Assembly (NCBI GenBank): GCA_025769875.1
Contig: JAGFNK010000977.1
Location: forward strand, 1 to 17,157
Direction: 5' to 3'
DNA length: 17,157 nucleotides
Source: Russula earlei
Lineage: Eukaryota; Basidiomycota; Agaricomycetes; Russulales; Russulaceae
Positions within the stretch are counted from its first letter, which is position 1. Each line of letters begins with the position of its first letter. Below are positions 1 through 9,320 of this stretch, one piece after another. The notes beneath the pieces were generated by a model. It was not told where the DNA came from, ran no database searches, and was given only the letters and a program-made list of their open reading frames with translations. The position numbers were made by a program, and so were the translations under genes.

Positions 1-597
1 TGCATCAATACCAATGAAGCTGTTCCTGAGGTGGCAGAATGCCTCCATTTGGAAAGGGGTCTGGATGCATAATACATATGCATCCTCCTGCAGATTTGAT
101 TGAGATGGGGCACTATGCAGCCTGTCTTTGTAGAAAACACTTGTTTTTTCATCTGTAAATCTGTCCAACCAGAGCCTGGTGGAGACAGCATCCTCTGGAT
201 GCAGCCTGATAATCTCATCTTCCATTTCCCGGGCCATGTGGCTTACATCCTGGAGCAAGATGAATTGGTCTTGGCTGCCATTGGGTGATGAATCCTGAAT
301 ATTGCGTACCTTTCCATTATTAAGTTAGCAAATAAAAATAAAATAAATTCAATACAGGCACTTACTATTTCCCATAGATCAACCTTCTTTGACAGCATGA
401 ATTTAATTTTATCACATGCTATGCGTGACATTTGTGTGTAAGCAAGATTAGCAATTCCGATTTCATGGGAATGCTTGCTTGCATATTTGTGCTCCTGGTC
501 ATAATTGAGTCCTCCCCTCTTTCCAGAATTGGCAGTGATCTGAAAACATTGTGTCACAAAAGGGGCACTCAGGCCAGAATGGGCAGATGATGCGGAT
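1..597 (-). pseudogene. MULE-like transposase, central/catalytic part, truncated by window edge
   Basis: Reading the minus strand from 597 to 1, the first exon includes 'YTQMSRIACDKIKFMLSKK'. A 56-nt GT-AG intron (310-365) follows, then an exon reading through 'MAREMEDEIIRLHPED', 'TRLWLDRFTDEKTSVFYKD' and 'CIQTPFQMEAF', ending at the left edge in 'FIGIDA'. From memory of the family, the '(I/L)GIDATH' block after 'CIQTPFQ' is the first catalytic aspartate region of MULE-type (Mutator-like) DDE transposases common in agaricomycetes; I could not search for it. The rest of the catalytic domain lies outside the window. The upstream part of the same gene continues at 1231-1436, beyond a solo LTR. 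In-frame TGA codons upstream mark it as dead. Family assignment is moderately sure; coding nature and strand are well supported by the splice-consistent frame. Confidence 0.62.
310..365 (-). other. intron in MULE-like transposase
   Basis: On the minus strand the segment starts GTAAGT and ends GAAAG. Removing it joins two frames that both look like transposase ('DLWEIV' to 'VRNIQD'). The 56-nt length is typical of basidiomycete introns. The frame that reads straight through it is rich in F, L and I, as expected for an AT-rich intron translated by mistake. Confidence 0.6.
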
Positions 598-1225
598 TGT
601 TATGGCATCATGGCTGTAAGAGCGTTAGCTCAAGGTTCAGTGGGGCCAAGTCCCTGTGACTTGGTTCAAGGGTTCAATGGGGCTGGCTCAAAGAGACCAG
701 ATCAGAGGTTTAGCATCTCAATGCTGAGTCAGACAATGACTCAGTCCGCAGACAGAGTTGATCTCCTGGTTTCACAGAAGAGAAGGACGACGAGAGAGAA
801 GCAGAGGAGGAAGGAAGAGGAACACAAGGGTTCCTTGAGGTGTGCTCAGGTCAAGCAAGATGTAAGCCAGCACAAGCAAGTTGTGATTGAGAGAGTGTAC
901 AGGGCAAGGGATGTGACAGGAAATGGGACAAAGCTAAGCTTGGGGCATTCCCCAGCTTCTACAGGCGCTTAAATACTGTATGTAGCAAGGCTGTACAGTA
1001 CCATATGCAGAACAATAGATAAAAAGGTGAGCCAACAGCAAAAGTAACTCAACAAAGGATGAAACACAATAAGTGAATCACAATAGATGAAACATAATAG
1101 GTGAAACAACAATAAGGGACCATCAGCATCAAGGGACGAAATGGTAACCAAGGGGACAAGGGTGACAAAAGGGAACAGTAACAAAAGAAGTTTAGAGCGA
1201 ACCGACAAGGGGGTAGATCACAACA
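598..1225 (+). repeat. solo LTR, second LTR family (copy 1)
   Basis: The 628-bp segment begins TGTTATGG and ends CACAACA (TG...CA termini). It is flanked by a perfect 5-bp target duplication, CGGAT at 593-597 and 1226-1230. No internal coding sequence is present, so it is a solo LTR left by LTR-LTR recombination. Its first ~95 bp recur in the same orientation at 17063-17157. Near its start are a perfect hairpin (646-664) and tRNA-promoter-like boxes. TTAAATA at about 969 could serve as a TATA element. The 120-codon open frame inside (610-972) has no family resemblance and is probably accidental. Whether the parent is Ty3 or Ty1 type cannot be told from the LTR alone. Confidence 0.85.
646..664 (+). 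other. hairpin near start of second-family LTR
   Basis: CCAAGTC, loop CCTGT, GACTTGG: a perfect 7-bp stem with a 5-nt loop. The same stem-loop is conserved in the second copy near 17110-17128. It lies between sequences resembling a tRNA A box (TAGCTCAAGGTTCAGTGG) and B box (GGTTCAAGG). Confidence 0.55.
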
Positions 1226-1230
1226 CGGAT

Positions 1231-1436
1231 GGCGTGCCAATCAATCAGAAATGAGATTGCATTTCTTTTTTTTTTGGTAGGGGAAAATGGTGAGGAGTTA
1301 TCTTATTATTAATACACTTATATAACTAAATTACATCTGTTAATGCATGATTGAAGTCCCAATTCTCTTGCTGACACAATCACCTTTTATGGTAATTCAA
1401 CCCACCGCAAAATGTCAAAGACTGTGATTGACTTGT
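1231..1436 (-). pseudogene. MULE-like transposase, upstream exon fragment
   Basis: Starting at 1436 on the minus strand the sequence reads 'KSITVFDILRWVELP', a stop, then 'KVIVSARELGLQS'. I recall the 'TVFDILRWVELP' block as occurring N-terminal to the core in MULE-like transposases of agaricomycetes. Further on, an AT-rich stretch with a run of T on the plus strand (about 1264-1275) looks like an intron (donor near 1338 on the minus strand). The exon is cut abruptly by LTR A at 1436, and its 5' continuation is not found on the far side of the 9.6-kb element. It belongs with the fragment at 1-597; the LTR at 598-1225 separates them. Confidence 0.5.
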
Positions 1437-2270
1437 TGTCAAGACATGTACTGCTGATCACTAAGGACTCAGGAGCAGGTGGGCAAGGGTCAGAACAGAT
1501 GGTATGTGGTGAAGGCGGCGTTGAACAGGAGGACGAGCCAAACGACGAGGAGGTACCAGATGGGGACTGGTAGGTGTTGCAAGAGACAAAGGCAAAGACT
1601 AGAGGCCAGTGTAGCGAGGGGGCTTGGCTTTAAACAAGGCGGTCGTTGAAGAGTACCTTGAAGACAAGAGTAGACTTTAAACTGAGCGGTTGCAGGGGAG
1701 TACCCAGGAGTATGAGAGTATCACAAATGGACAGTCTGATGACTGCCATGCTTCATTGGGGTTTATATACAGTGTACAAGGTCGATTACAAAGAACTGGG
1801 ACTATTCTAGACTCTTTGGTACCATCCAATAGGACTACAGAGGCATAAACTTGCTTGTGTCAAGTTTCAGGCTTACTGAGCGCATTACTGATCATTGTGG
1901 AGCGATGACATCATTATGATGTCACTGTGGAGCGCTTAGTGAGCCTATGAGGTCACTGTGGAGTCGCTCAGTCAGCCATGATGTCATTGGAGTCTTGATG
2001 ACGTCAGATGATTTATGCAACAGTTTTTAAGAGTTTGTGCCACTGTTTCGGGTCCATGGTGGCTGGGTGGCCATGTGGCTGCCACGCGATGATCACCCAA
2101 TTAGGAAACGGGTGCCTGGTCATGTTATAGTGCCTTTGCAATAGTGATATCTTGTACCACAGGAGGGATGGCCCAGTAAATGGAAGGGAGTCAGCAATGC
2201 AAAGTGAGAGAGGTCTCTCTTGAGTGAAATAGGACAATCCATGGCCAGGACTTGGCCTTGGTTCATAACA
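1437..2270 (-). repeat. LTR A (3' LTR of the chromovirus)
   Basis: 834 bp. On the minus strand it starts TGTTATGAACC at 2270 and ends CTTGACA at 1437. It contains the U3 CRE-like octamers (1906-1913, 1917-1924, 1948-1955, 1979-1986, 1999-2006), a TATA box (1761-1769) and the self-primer sequence AGACTGTCCA (about 1739 down to 1730). Compared with LTR B it carries many extra TG/CA in place of CG, especially in the U5 end, so it is either older or from a different element. Confidence 0.93.
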
Positions 2271-2284
2271 TTCATCCCCTCTTT
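2271..2284 (-). other. polypurine tract (plus-strand primer site)
   Basis: On the minus strand AAAGAGGGGATGAA lies directly against the start of the 3' LTR (TGTTATG at 2270). It is all purine except one T, and its position is exactly where LTR retrotransposons prime second-strand DNA synthesis. Confidence 0.75.
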
Positions 2285-2446
2285 ATAGACTTGTTGCTCC
2301 TGCAACGGTAGGGATTTGTTTCTTTGGAAGGTGGAGTAGTTTGCATATGAAAAGTCGAAGTCTGTTCATTCGTGGGGAGTTCTCTCTTGTTCTATGGATT
2401 GCTTTGGGGGTAGTCATTGACAGAGGTCATGATGAGAGTTGTCAGT
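2285..2446 (-). other. 3' untranslated segment of the chromovirus
   Basis: About 160 nt separate the integrase stop codon from the polypurine tract. No long frame or recognisable domain is present on either strand. It includes a short GC-rich inverted stretch around 2297-2310 (GTTGCTCCTGCAAC). Confidence 0.5.
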
Positions 2447-4057
2447 TTAGGGGTTACTCCTGGTGGGAATCATTCTAAGCGCCTTTGGATATTTCCGATG
2501 GAAGTCTTTAACAAGTGATTGTGCGTTTGATAGGTTAGATGCTGGTTCCCAAGTATTTTCTGCGGCCATGTACCCTTTCCATTTAACTAGGTATTGGATT
2601 CCTTTGCGGTTTGGGGAGAGCCAAGAGTTTAGGATCTGCTCTACTTCATATTGTTCTTCACCTTCGACTAATATTGGTGGCGGGTTTGAAAAGTTAGGAC
2701 CATGGGCAATGGTTTCTTTGTAAGGTTTAATCAGGGAGTGGTGAAAAACCGGGTGTATCTTCCAGGACTTTGGTAGTTCAAGGCAAACATTTACTGGATA
2801 GGCAGTGATGACTTTGAATGGTCCATAGCGTCGAGGGGCTAGTTTTGCTTTTGGGTGAGTGGTTCGTAGATTTGTGGCTTCCAACCATACTTGATCTCCT
2901 TTTAGAAATGTGGAGGATTGAGGTCCTGATTGCTTCATGATCTCAGTTGCTCGGTTCAGGGAGATAGCTACTTCTTCTCTGAGCTGGTTTAGTCTTGTTA
3001 GTCTTTCTTGGATTGAAGGGAACTTTGATGTAAAGGCAAGGGGCAGAGCAAATGTTGGGTTGAAGCCATACCAGACCTCGAAAGGGGGTTTGTTTGTAGC
3101 ACTGTGTTGTCTGGCATTATGTGCAAACTCCATGAAGGGAATTAGTTCTGCCCAATTGTCCGCTTGGTGGTTGCAAAATATTCGTGGGTATTGTTCTAGT
3201 TCTTGGTTACCTTGTTCTGTTTCTCCATCTGTCTGCAGGTGATATGCCGTGCTCAATGATACCTTGACATTTAATTTCTTCCATAGTTCTTGAGTGACTT
3301 TTGCTGCAAATTGAGGGCCTCTGTCTGATATTATTTGTGTTGGGAGGCCTATTCTCCTCCAGACATTGTTCATGATTAGTGTTGCTGTTTCATCCGCTGT
3401 GATTGTTTTGTGGCAGGGGGTAATGATTATTGCTTTGCTGAATCGATCTACCACGACTAGGAGGCTGTCAAAGCCTTGTGAAATTGGTAGGTCCGTGATA
3501 AAGTCCATGGTAATGCTCTTCCATACTTCTCCAGCTGGTGTAATTGGTACGAGGGGTGTTTCTGTCTTTGGGCGGTTCTTTGTACTTTGGCAAATTGCGC
3601 AACCATCTACATAACTTTTGACATAGGTTAGCATTCCTGGCCACCAATAGTTTCGGCTGATTAGTTCGTAAGTTTTCCATTGGCCAGGATGTCCGGTGGC
3701 GAGGGAGTCATGATGTAGTTTCAGAATTTTCTTTCGTAGGGTGTCATTGTTTGGGATATAGACTTTTCCTTTGAATAATATTAGTCCATCTTCGAGGTTC
3801 CAGTCTTGTAAGCCTTTGGATAATCGTCTTGGTCCATTCTTTATAATGATTGCTAACACGTTAGATACTTCTGGGTCATAGTCTTTGCTAGATCGCAGTT
3901 GTTGTCGAAGTTCTTGGTCGCCAATCGGTTCTGTAGCAGAGGTGCGTGTTGCTCTAATTTTAAAATATTTGTCATCTAGGAGCACCTTTCCATCATTTTC
4001 ATTTTGTATCCCCTCTTTAAAGTCTGGCCGCCTGGACAGACCATCTGCTTTGTTCAT
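2447..4057 (-). CDS. integrase with chromodomain (C-terminal part of pol)
   Basis: A 536-codon uninterrupted frame, the longest in the window. It begins at the RNase H/integrase linker ('MNKADGLSRRPDF'), so its Met is internal to the original polyprotein. Visible parts: an HHCC zinc-binding domain (H115 or H116, H123, C153, C156), a DDE core with D185 ('TMDFITDLP'), D245 ('SDRGPQF') and E281 ('TDGETEQ'), with exactly 35 residues between the second D and the E. A GPY/F-type module follows ('RRYGPFKV', about 409-416), then a chromodomain (about 469-522). The chromodomain's cage positions look intact (Y470, W493, Y496) and 'NTWEP' is present. In chromoviruses this domain tethers integrase to H3K9-methylated histone tails. 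The enzyme inserts element cDNA into nuclear DNA. The rest of pol is broken, so a functional polyprotein is unlikely from this copy. Confidence 0.93.
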   Translation of the reverse strand: MNKADGLSRRPDFKEGIQNENDGKVLLDDKYFKIRATRTSATEPIGDQELRQQLRSSKDYDPEVSNVLAIIIKNGPRRLSKGLQDWNLEDGLILFKGKVYIPNNDTLRKKILKLHHDSLATGHPGQWKTYELISRNYWWPGMLTYVKSYVDGCAICQSTKNRPKTETPLVPITPAGEVWKSITMDFITDLPISQGFDSLLVVVDRFSKAIIITPCHKTITADETATLIMNNVWRRIGLPTQIISDRGPQFAAKVTQELWKKLNVKVSLSTAYHLQTDGETEQGNQELEQYPRIFCNHQADNWAELIPFMEFAHNARQHSATNKPPFEVWYGFNPTFALPLAFTSKFPSIQERLTRLNQLREEVAISLNRATEIMKQSGPQSSTFLKGDQVWLEATNLRTTHPKAKLAPRRYGPFKVITAYPVNVCLELPKSWKIHPVFHHSLIKPYKETIAHGPNFSNPPPILVEGEEQYEVEQILNSWLSPNRKGIQYLVKWKGYMAAENTWEPASNLSNAQSLVKDFHRKYPKALRMIPTRSNP

Positions 4058-4074
4058 AGTTCCTGGGTGATGGG

Positions 4075-5700
4075 TGATGGTAAAATCAAATTGCTAGAAG
4101 GAGTGCCCATCAGGCTTGTCGTCGGTGTAAGTTTTTGCTTTGTCATGAAGTATGTCAAAGTTATTGTGGTCCGTCCATAGATCAATGGGGTGTGTAGCGC
4201 CTTCAAGGTAGTGTCAGAAGTGCCAGAGGGATGAGACGATGGCTAGGAGTTCTTTATCATAGATCATGTAATTTCGTTGTGCGGGGTCCAAGGATTTTGA
4301 GAAAATAGGCAACTGGGTGATATCTGTTAAATTCATCAGGTTGTTCCAAGATTGCGCCGACTGCAAAGTCGCTTGCATCACAGATAGTCGAAAGGGTTTA
4401 GTATGATCAGGTAACATGAGGACTGGGGCTGTCGTAATGCCTGGATTAATTTTCTAATGCTTGTTCTTCATCGTCTTCCCATTTAAAGGGGTGTTCTTTC
4501 TTTGTTAGATTAAACAAGGGTCGTGCCATTGTGAGTATTGGTGGATAAATCGTCGATAGAAGTTGCAAAATCCTAGAAATGCTTGTACTTTCCTGTAATG
4601 CTGGTCGGAGTAGGCCACTTTGTAATGCCTATTAACTTGTCTTGGTCCATAGGATATTCGTCCTTGGGAGATATTGATGCCTAGGTAACTAATAGAGGTT
4701 TGTTGAAAAGCACATTTCTCTGGTTTCAAGTATAAGTCATGGTCTTGGAGTGTTTTTAGGACCTTGTGTGTCCAGTCATCCAGTTCGTTCAAGGTTTGCG
4801 CCATGATTAGTATATCATCTAGATAAACGACCACTCATTCAGTGGCGATGTATTTTGCTAGGATGGTGTTCATAAAGCGTTGGAAAGTGGCTGGGGCGTT
4901 GCAGAGACCGAATGTCATTATCAAAGGTTCAAAGAGTCCTAATGGTGTCTTGAATGCTGCAAGGTGTTCATCGCCCTCTCTTAGGCAGATATTGTTGTAT
5001 CCCCATCGTACAGTCAAACTTGGTAAAGTATTGGGCTCCTTGGAGTTTGTCGATTAATTCAGGAATCAAAGGTAGTGGATATGCGTCTTTGACAGTTGCT
5101 GTGTTCAGGGCTCTGGTAGTCTTGTACTGGTCGTAGATTTCCTCCTTTCTTTTCTACAAAGAAGAATGGACTGGCAATAGCTGCTTTTGATGGTTCGGAT
5201 AGTGCCCTCTTTTCAAGTGTTCATCTAAGTATTCCTTTAGGGCTTGTAGTTCTTTAGGAGTAAGTCGATAGATACCAGAATCGCGTCGGGCGATCCCTGG
5301 TTTCAGATTGATTGCATGGTCCCATGGTTGGTGAGCAGGAAGGCGTTGGGAAGCTTGTTCATCGAAAACCTTTCGCCATTTCAAGAATTGGGCAGGGATA
5401 AGTTCGTCTAATGTCTTAGGGGGTGTTTCTGCATGGCTAGCTTGGTAGCTGTGGTTGATTTGGCTCTTATGCTGATTGTTATTGGGCTAAATGCATCGTG
5501 GATTTGTTCGTCAACACATGGGTTCAATGGTCCTTCAGTATCTGGGAAGATTAGTGCAGCAACGTTCGCAAACTCGGGTTCTTCTTCTTCAGGGAAAGTA
5601 AGCGCTTGTATTTGGTAATTCCGTGTTCCAGATGCAGATGCAATGGTTATGCTTGGGTGTGTGGTAAGGCAAGGTTCGGGGGCAGTTCCTCAGTGTGATT
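4075..5700 (-). pseudogene. reverse transcriptase-RNase H (pol middle part), frameshifted
   Basis: The RT reading frame is split into pieces. 5154-5384 holds 'LTPKELQALKEYLDEHLKRG'. A shifted piece reads 'KAAIASPFFFVEKKGGNLRP', then another 'RALNTATVKDAYPLPLIPEL'. 4835-5017 holds 'TFGLCNAPATFQRFMN' and 4505-4834 holds the catalytic 'YLDD' (4814-4825) with 'FLGFCNFYRRFI'. 4214-4417 holds the RNase H region 'SKSLDPAQRNYMIYDKELL'. A single in-frame TGA at 4835-4837 separates the two central pieces, and at least five frameshifts break the rest. 'YLDD' fits the Y-x-D-D active site of Ty3/gypsy RT. Between protease and RT, 5400-5700 reads as an acidic linker ('FPEEEEPEFANVAALIFPD'). Function: copies element RNA into DNA in the Gag particle; this copy is dead. 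Confidence 0.9.
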
Positions 5701-6163
5701 GTATCATTTGCCCAATCAATATCTGGGTTGTGGTGTCAGTAGCCAATCTGTTCCTAAGATAATGTCGTGATCTCCAATGTTAGTGACAAGGAATTCTGCT
5801 TGTTCGTCATGAGTAGCGCCTGTGTGCGCTTGAATGCGAAGTCTTTGGATGGTGCTAAAGCGTATTAGTCCATTGGCATTTTGTGTTCCATCTACATTTT
5901 GTGCTGGCAAGGGTTTGGTCATAGTTCGGAGGTGCAGGTGGTGTCTTTGTGCGAATCGTTCATGGATTATCATTCCTTCTGCTCCACTGTCGAGCAGGGC
6001 TCTTGCACCGATTTCTTTGCCGCTTGTCTTCCCCACTAAGAGTAACTTTCAAGGCAATGGAATGGGGAGCGAATATTCTTGGTAAAAACTTTGGGGTAAT
6101 TGATTTCTCTTTGTATCGTACTGATTTGGACCATGTCCCTCCTCGGTGCAGAAGGGGGTCCAA
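5700..6163 (-). pseudogene. aspartic protease (pol N-terminal part)
   Basis: The minus frame at 5716-6036 contains 'ARALLDSGAEGMIIHERF', with the retroviral-type D-S-G active site at 5983-5991, and 'DHDIILGTDWL', the second conserved block of Ty3/gypsy proteases. The N-terminal strand 'FAPHSIALKVTL' lies in another frame (about 6025-6100), so a frameshift lies next to the catalytic motif. A further shift after 'GTDWL' moves the frame to 'NPDIDWANDTI'. The enzyme would cleave Gag-Pol; this copy could not make an intact one. Confidence 0.85.
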
Positions 6164-7678
6164 TTAAAAATCCATAGGAGCAGATCTTGGGCGGAGGATC
6201 GAGTCCTGCAAGTGTTTCTCTCCAAGTCGTTAGTGATGCAACAGGAATAGGTTCTTCTTGCGCAGGTTCGATGTTTTCATCTTGGATGGTTGTAGCTCTG
6301 ACTGTTTGGGGGCGAGATCCTTGTCGTTGGCGTCCTTGAGCTGCTTTCTTTGCTCTACATTGATTTGCCATATGATTCTTCTTTCCACAATAATAACAGA
6401 GATTGTTCTTGCGTCGAAACTTCTTTCTCTGCATCTGTGAGGGGTTTCCTTTCACTTCTGGATTCCCAGGGTCGTTCATTGGGTTCTCCTTGGTACAAGT
6501 TAATTTCCAATGGATTATCTGATCCTTGAGTGTTTAATCCTCGGGCACGCACAGAGCGTCCTCCTCGAAAAGCAGTGGAGTTGTATAGGTGGAAAAGGTT
6601 GTCAAATTCTCTTGCTGCTTTGACAAGGGCTGCAAGTGTAGTTGGTGTCGGTGTGATCCCTAGTATTTTCTGATGTAGGGCCGGGTTAATGTTCTTCCTG
6701 AATGCGTACATCTTTGTTCTTTCATCGGTGGTAGCTCGTGATGCGTGGTGCGACCATTTCTGATACCATTCATTAAATGGTAGTTTCCCTTGATAATAGG
6801 TGTGCATGGTGTTAGCGGAGGCTAATTCTGCTTCTGCAGGGATAAAGTGATCGGCAAAGGCTTTCTTGAAGTCGTCCCATGATCCATAGTCTGCTACTGT
6901 ACGAGCCATAGCCTTAGTGGTTTGTTCTCTAGCCCACGCTCCGGCAGGGTGTTCCTACTTTAAAGTGGGTTAGTGCAGCGGCAACTTTCTTGCTTTCATC
7001 TGTAAAGGAGTCGCCATTGATGTAGTAATAATTGGCCAAAGCTGCCCAAAAGGCTTCTGCATTATCAGCCTTTCCATCAAAGGGTTCTGGTGCTGTTCCT
7101 GACAAGGCGTGGATTGCTTGACATGGTGGGATTCTGAGTTGTTGCAGCTGTAACAATAGGTGGGGCTGAACCTTGTAATTGGATTCTAGTTGGAGTGAGC
7201 GTTTGAGGGATGCTTGTGGTACATTGCTAGTTGTATGAGGAGTAGGTTGTTGGGTATTATGCCAAGTAGAAGGTCCTGGAGTGGTGCTTCGAGTGCTCTG
7301 AGCAGTTCCTAGGATAGCGGTAACTTCTTGAGGTGTTTTGGCTGTGAAATCGAACTTCTCGATTGTTATAGTAAACCCAATGTTTTCTAGAATGGCTGCC
7401 ACTTGACTGGTTTGTCTAGGAAGAGGCCTGTGTAGTTATAGGGATTGAAGTCTTGAACGTTTTCTGCTCCTGGGGCTGCCGCTTTAAGTTGTTCGGTGGT
7501 AACTTCGTCGTTATCGTCTTCGTATAACCAAGTGTCAGAAAGATTTCCGTGGTTGATAATAGGTGTGCCTGCAAATCTTCCTCAGGTAACAGTGATCTTG
7601 AGTGTCGTAACTGAGGTTTTCAAATAGGAGTGGGATTAGATTTTCTTCTTCGTCAGTGATGTCTCTCCTAGTGCTCAT
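6164..7678 (-). pseudogene. gag (capsid and nucleocapsid), frameshifted
   Basis: The likely start is ATG at 7676-7678, reading 'MSTRRDITDEEENLIPLLFE'. A shift leads to 'TWLYEDDNDEVTTEQLKAAA', then to the 6929-7402 frame with 'LENIGFTITIEKFDFTAKT' and 'PFDGKADNAEAFW'. The 6355-6909 frame has the capsid core 'YGSWDDFKKAFADHFIP' and 'TYYQGKLPFNEWYQKW', typical of Ty3-type Gag (retrotrans_gag). A CCHC zinc knuckle, CYYCGKKNHMANQC (C-X2-C-X4-H-X4-C, 6357-6398), lies in yet another frame. At least three frameshifts are needed to read it all. Gag forms the particle that packages element RNA. Identity is secure; the exact boundary with protease is not. Confidence 0.88.
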
Positions 7679-7804
7679 AGATCTAGACGACTGTTATAGT
7701 CCAATGGCCGTTGTTCCAAGGATATGCAATGGTGTAGGCTGGCTTTAGTCGAATAGAGTCGGGTCTTCCTTGATGTTTTCCTTAACTGGATTCGGGAGTA
7801 TTCT

Positions 7805-9190
7805 TCAGTGATGCTGCTTTGTGTTAGAACTACTCGGGTTTTCCACAGATATCCTTCGAATTCCAGCTGGAGAGATGGCAAAGTCACTTATTTCCTTGGT
7901 GGGGTGTTTGTAAACTATAAAGTGTGTCAGTCGTTGATGCCAAGCTTGGGTACAATAACTCTTGAATTCAATTAACTCTCTCCTTGAACGCGTAGGTAGG
8001 TTTAATGCTAAGAAGGATTGTTCTGGTAAGTAGCAGTGTAAATCAGTACTCCTAAGATCGGTACTATCAGGGGATTCAACGAGGGGTGATGCAAAGGGTT
8101 GGATAGGTATGACAGGGGTAGGAATACGATTGGTAAACAAGGGTACGTAGGCGTCAGGAGGGGTAGGAGGTAATGGTCTTTCAACAAGAAATCCTCTTGC
8201 AGTTGGGAATTGCTTCTCTCTCAGGGGGTCGTTGGGATGATGCGTGTCTTCTGTGTCGAGGGGCCAGATTTATCTAATGGGGAGGTGGTAATTGCCTGGC
8301 GTCCACAAGGTAATTCCGTCAGGAGTAGGAGGTGTATCTGGTCGGAAGTTGCATGTGCAATACTCTGTTTTGCAGTTACACCTTGCTGTCCACGGATTTG
8401 ACTCAGTATCTTCTGTGCTGGCAGACCAACGTTCTTGGCTAGTTGGGACAGTGGTTTGAATCGGTGTGAGGGGTCGAGGGGCAAGACTCGAGGCTTCTAG
8501 GATTGCTGGGACAGAATAGTATGCAGGGGGACCAGTATATGAGGCGTCTGGGCTGGTAATTGCCCAAGGTTGATTGTAGTCTGCGTTGTATAGCCAAGAG
8601 TTAGTTTCCCAGTCAAAGGTGTTGTGTATTCCTGGTACAACAGCAAGTTGGACGTAAGATTGATTTTCCCTTTGTATTCTGTTGAGGCGTAGGTGATAGA
8701 ACTGGACAGTGAGACGATAGTAGCTGATGTATGTCCAAGCCAGGTAAAACAGGCGATACCCTGTCCTTAAAGAAGTTAACAATGAGATGGTGACGTGGCT
8801 GGATGATCCTGGTCCAAAGGTTAATTCGCTGGAGTGCAGGGATTGATAATCGACTGGTTGTCCTTGGATGTTCTTTGCTTGAGCAAGTTGCCAATATAAT
8901 AGTTGTTGTCATGCTGGTGGCAGGAGTTCGACTAAGGGTTTCAAGATATAATGCGTGTTCGTCGTGGCTTAGGAGTTGTCCAAATGGTAAGACTTCAAGG
9001 AATTCTTTGACAATGAGATGAGGAAAGTCTTCGTGGGGTGGTTCTATCCCTGGTACGTCATGTAGGTTTGTTAAGGTGTTAACAGGAAACTGCAGTGGAG
9101 GCCCAGGTTCGATAGTGATTTAGACTTAAGACGTGTCTAGTGATAGCGTCTTCTTCTTCGTCTTCTTCTAAGGCAGTATTCTCGAGGCAC
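7805..9190 (-). pseudogene. extra element ORF directly upstream of gag, unknown function
   Basis: I do not recognise this protein. In element sense it begins near 9190 with no visible ATG ('ENTALEEDEEEDAITRHVL', acidic), passes a frameshift into 'LHDVPGIEPPHEDFPHLIV' and 'EFLEVLPFGQLLSHDEHALY', and crosses to a third frame around 8780-8610. From there one frame runs to 7805 with a single stop near 8270. Features seen: an aromatic-rich stretch ('YRLFYLAWTYISYY'), 'YVQLAVVPGIHNTFDW', a proline-rich segment, and a compact cysteine motif CNCKTEYCTC (C-x-C-x4-C-x-C, 8351-8380), then 'PDTPPTPDG'. It ends at TGA 7805-7807, 126 nt before the gag ATG and in the same frame as it. No Gag, protease, RT or envelope motif is visible. 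It could be the second exon or half of the gene at 9255-10195. Confidence 0.5.
8351..8380 (-). other. C-x-C-x4-C-x-C motif in the extra ORF
   Basis: Translated on the minus strand this reads CNCKTEYCTC. Four cysteines within ten residues suggest a small metal-binding knuckle, distinct from the CCHC knuckle of gag at 6357-6398. Inference only; the surrounding protein is unrecognised. Confidence 0.45.
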
Positions 9191-9320
9191 TTTAGTTAAA
9201 CAAAAAAAGGTTTATTCGATCTTTATTGAAGCGTTACAAGGGTGGTTCTTACTTTTAAGAACCATGCGCAAGATCTATGGTTTTGAGACGGTACCTCTCG
9301 ATTATGTCGAGAGGGTTAGG
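9191..9320 (-). other. structured spacer between the two extra ORFs
   Basis: About 130 nt with stops in all three minus frames. It holds two perfect 8-bp stem-loops: GGTTCTTA-CTTT-TAAGAACC at 9243-9262 and CCTCTCGA-TTATG-TCGAGAGG at 9294-9314. On the minus strand two AATAAA hexamers follow (about 9230-9210), then a T-rich run. GT-AG intron boundaries are also conceivable here (GTAAGA within the first hairpin or GTACCG at about 9292, acceptor CTAAAG near 9191). It may be an intron, a poly(A) region or a regulatory structure. Confidence 0.45.

Noticed and set aside
610..972. 120-codon open frame inside the second-family LTR.
   Set aside because: It lies wholly within a solo LTR with a perfect target duplication and has low-complexity, Arg/Lys/Gln-rich content with no family signature.
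1432..1436. CTTGT as a target duplication of the full element.
   Set aside because: The other side reads CTGGG, with two differences, and the flanking genes differ, so it was not accepted as a duplication.
2013..2305. Short frames with 'PISLKRDLSHFALLTPFH'-type sequence, recurring at several places.
   Set aside because: They are translations of LTR U3 and recur only because the LTR recurs; no coding constraint is visible.
4835..4837. TGA before the YLDD region as a possible programmed readthrough site.
   Set aside because: It sits in the middle of the RT domain beside several frameshifts; ordinary decay explains it, and no RT family has a readthrough there.
7675..7887. A 70-codon frame whose TGA overlaps the gag ATG (ATGA), suggesting coupled stop-start translation.
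   Set aside because: The long frame of the extra ORF ends at 7805 in a different frame, in phase with gag. The overlapping frame has no features of its own, so the ATGA is probably coincidental.
8270..8912. Envelope-like gene, because of an aromatic hydrophobic stretch upstream of gag.
   Set aside because: No signal peptide, cleavage site or clear membrane anchor is visible, and env genes lie after pol in Ty3-type elements.
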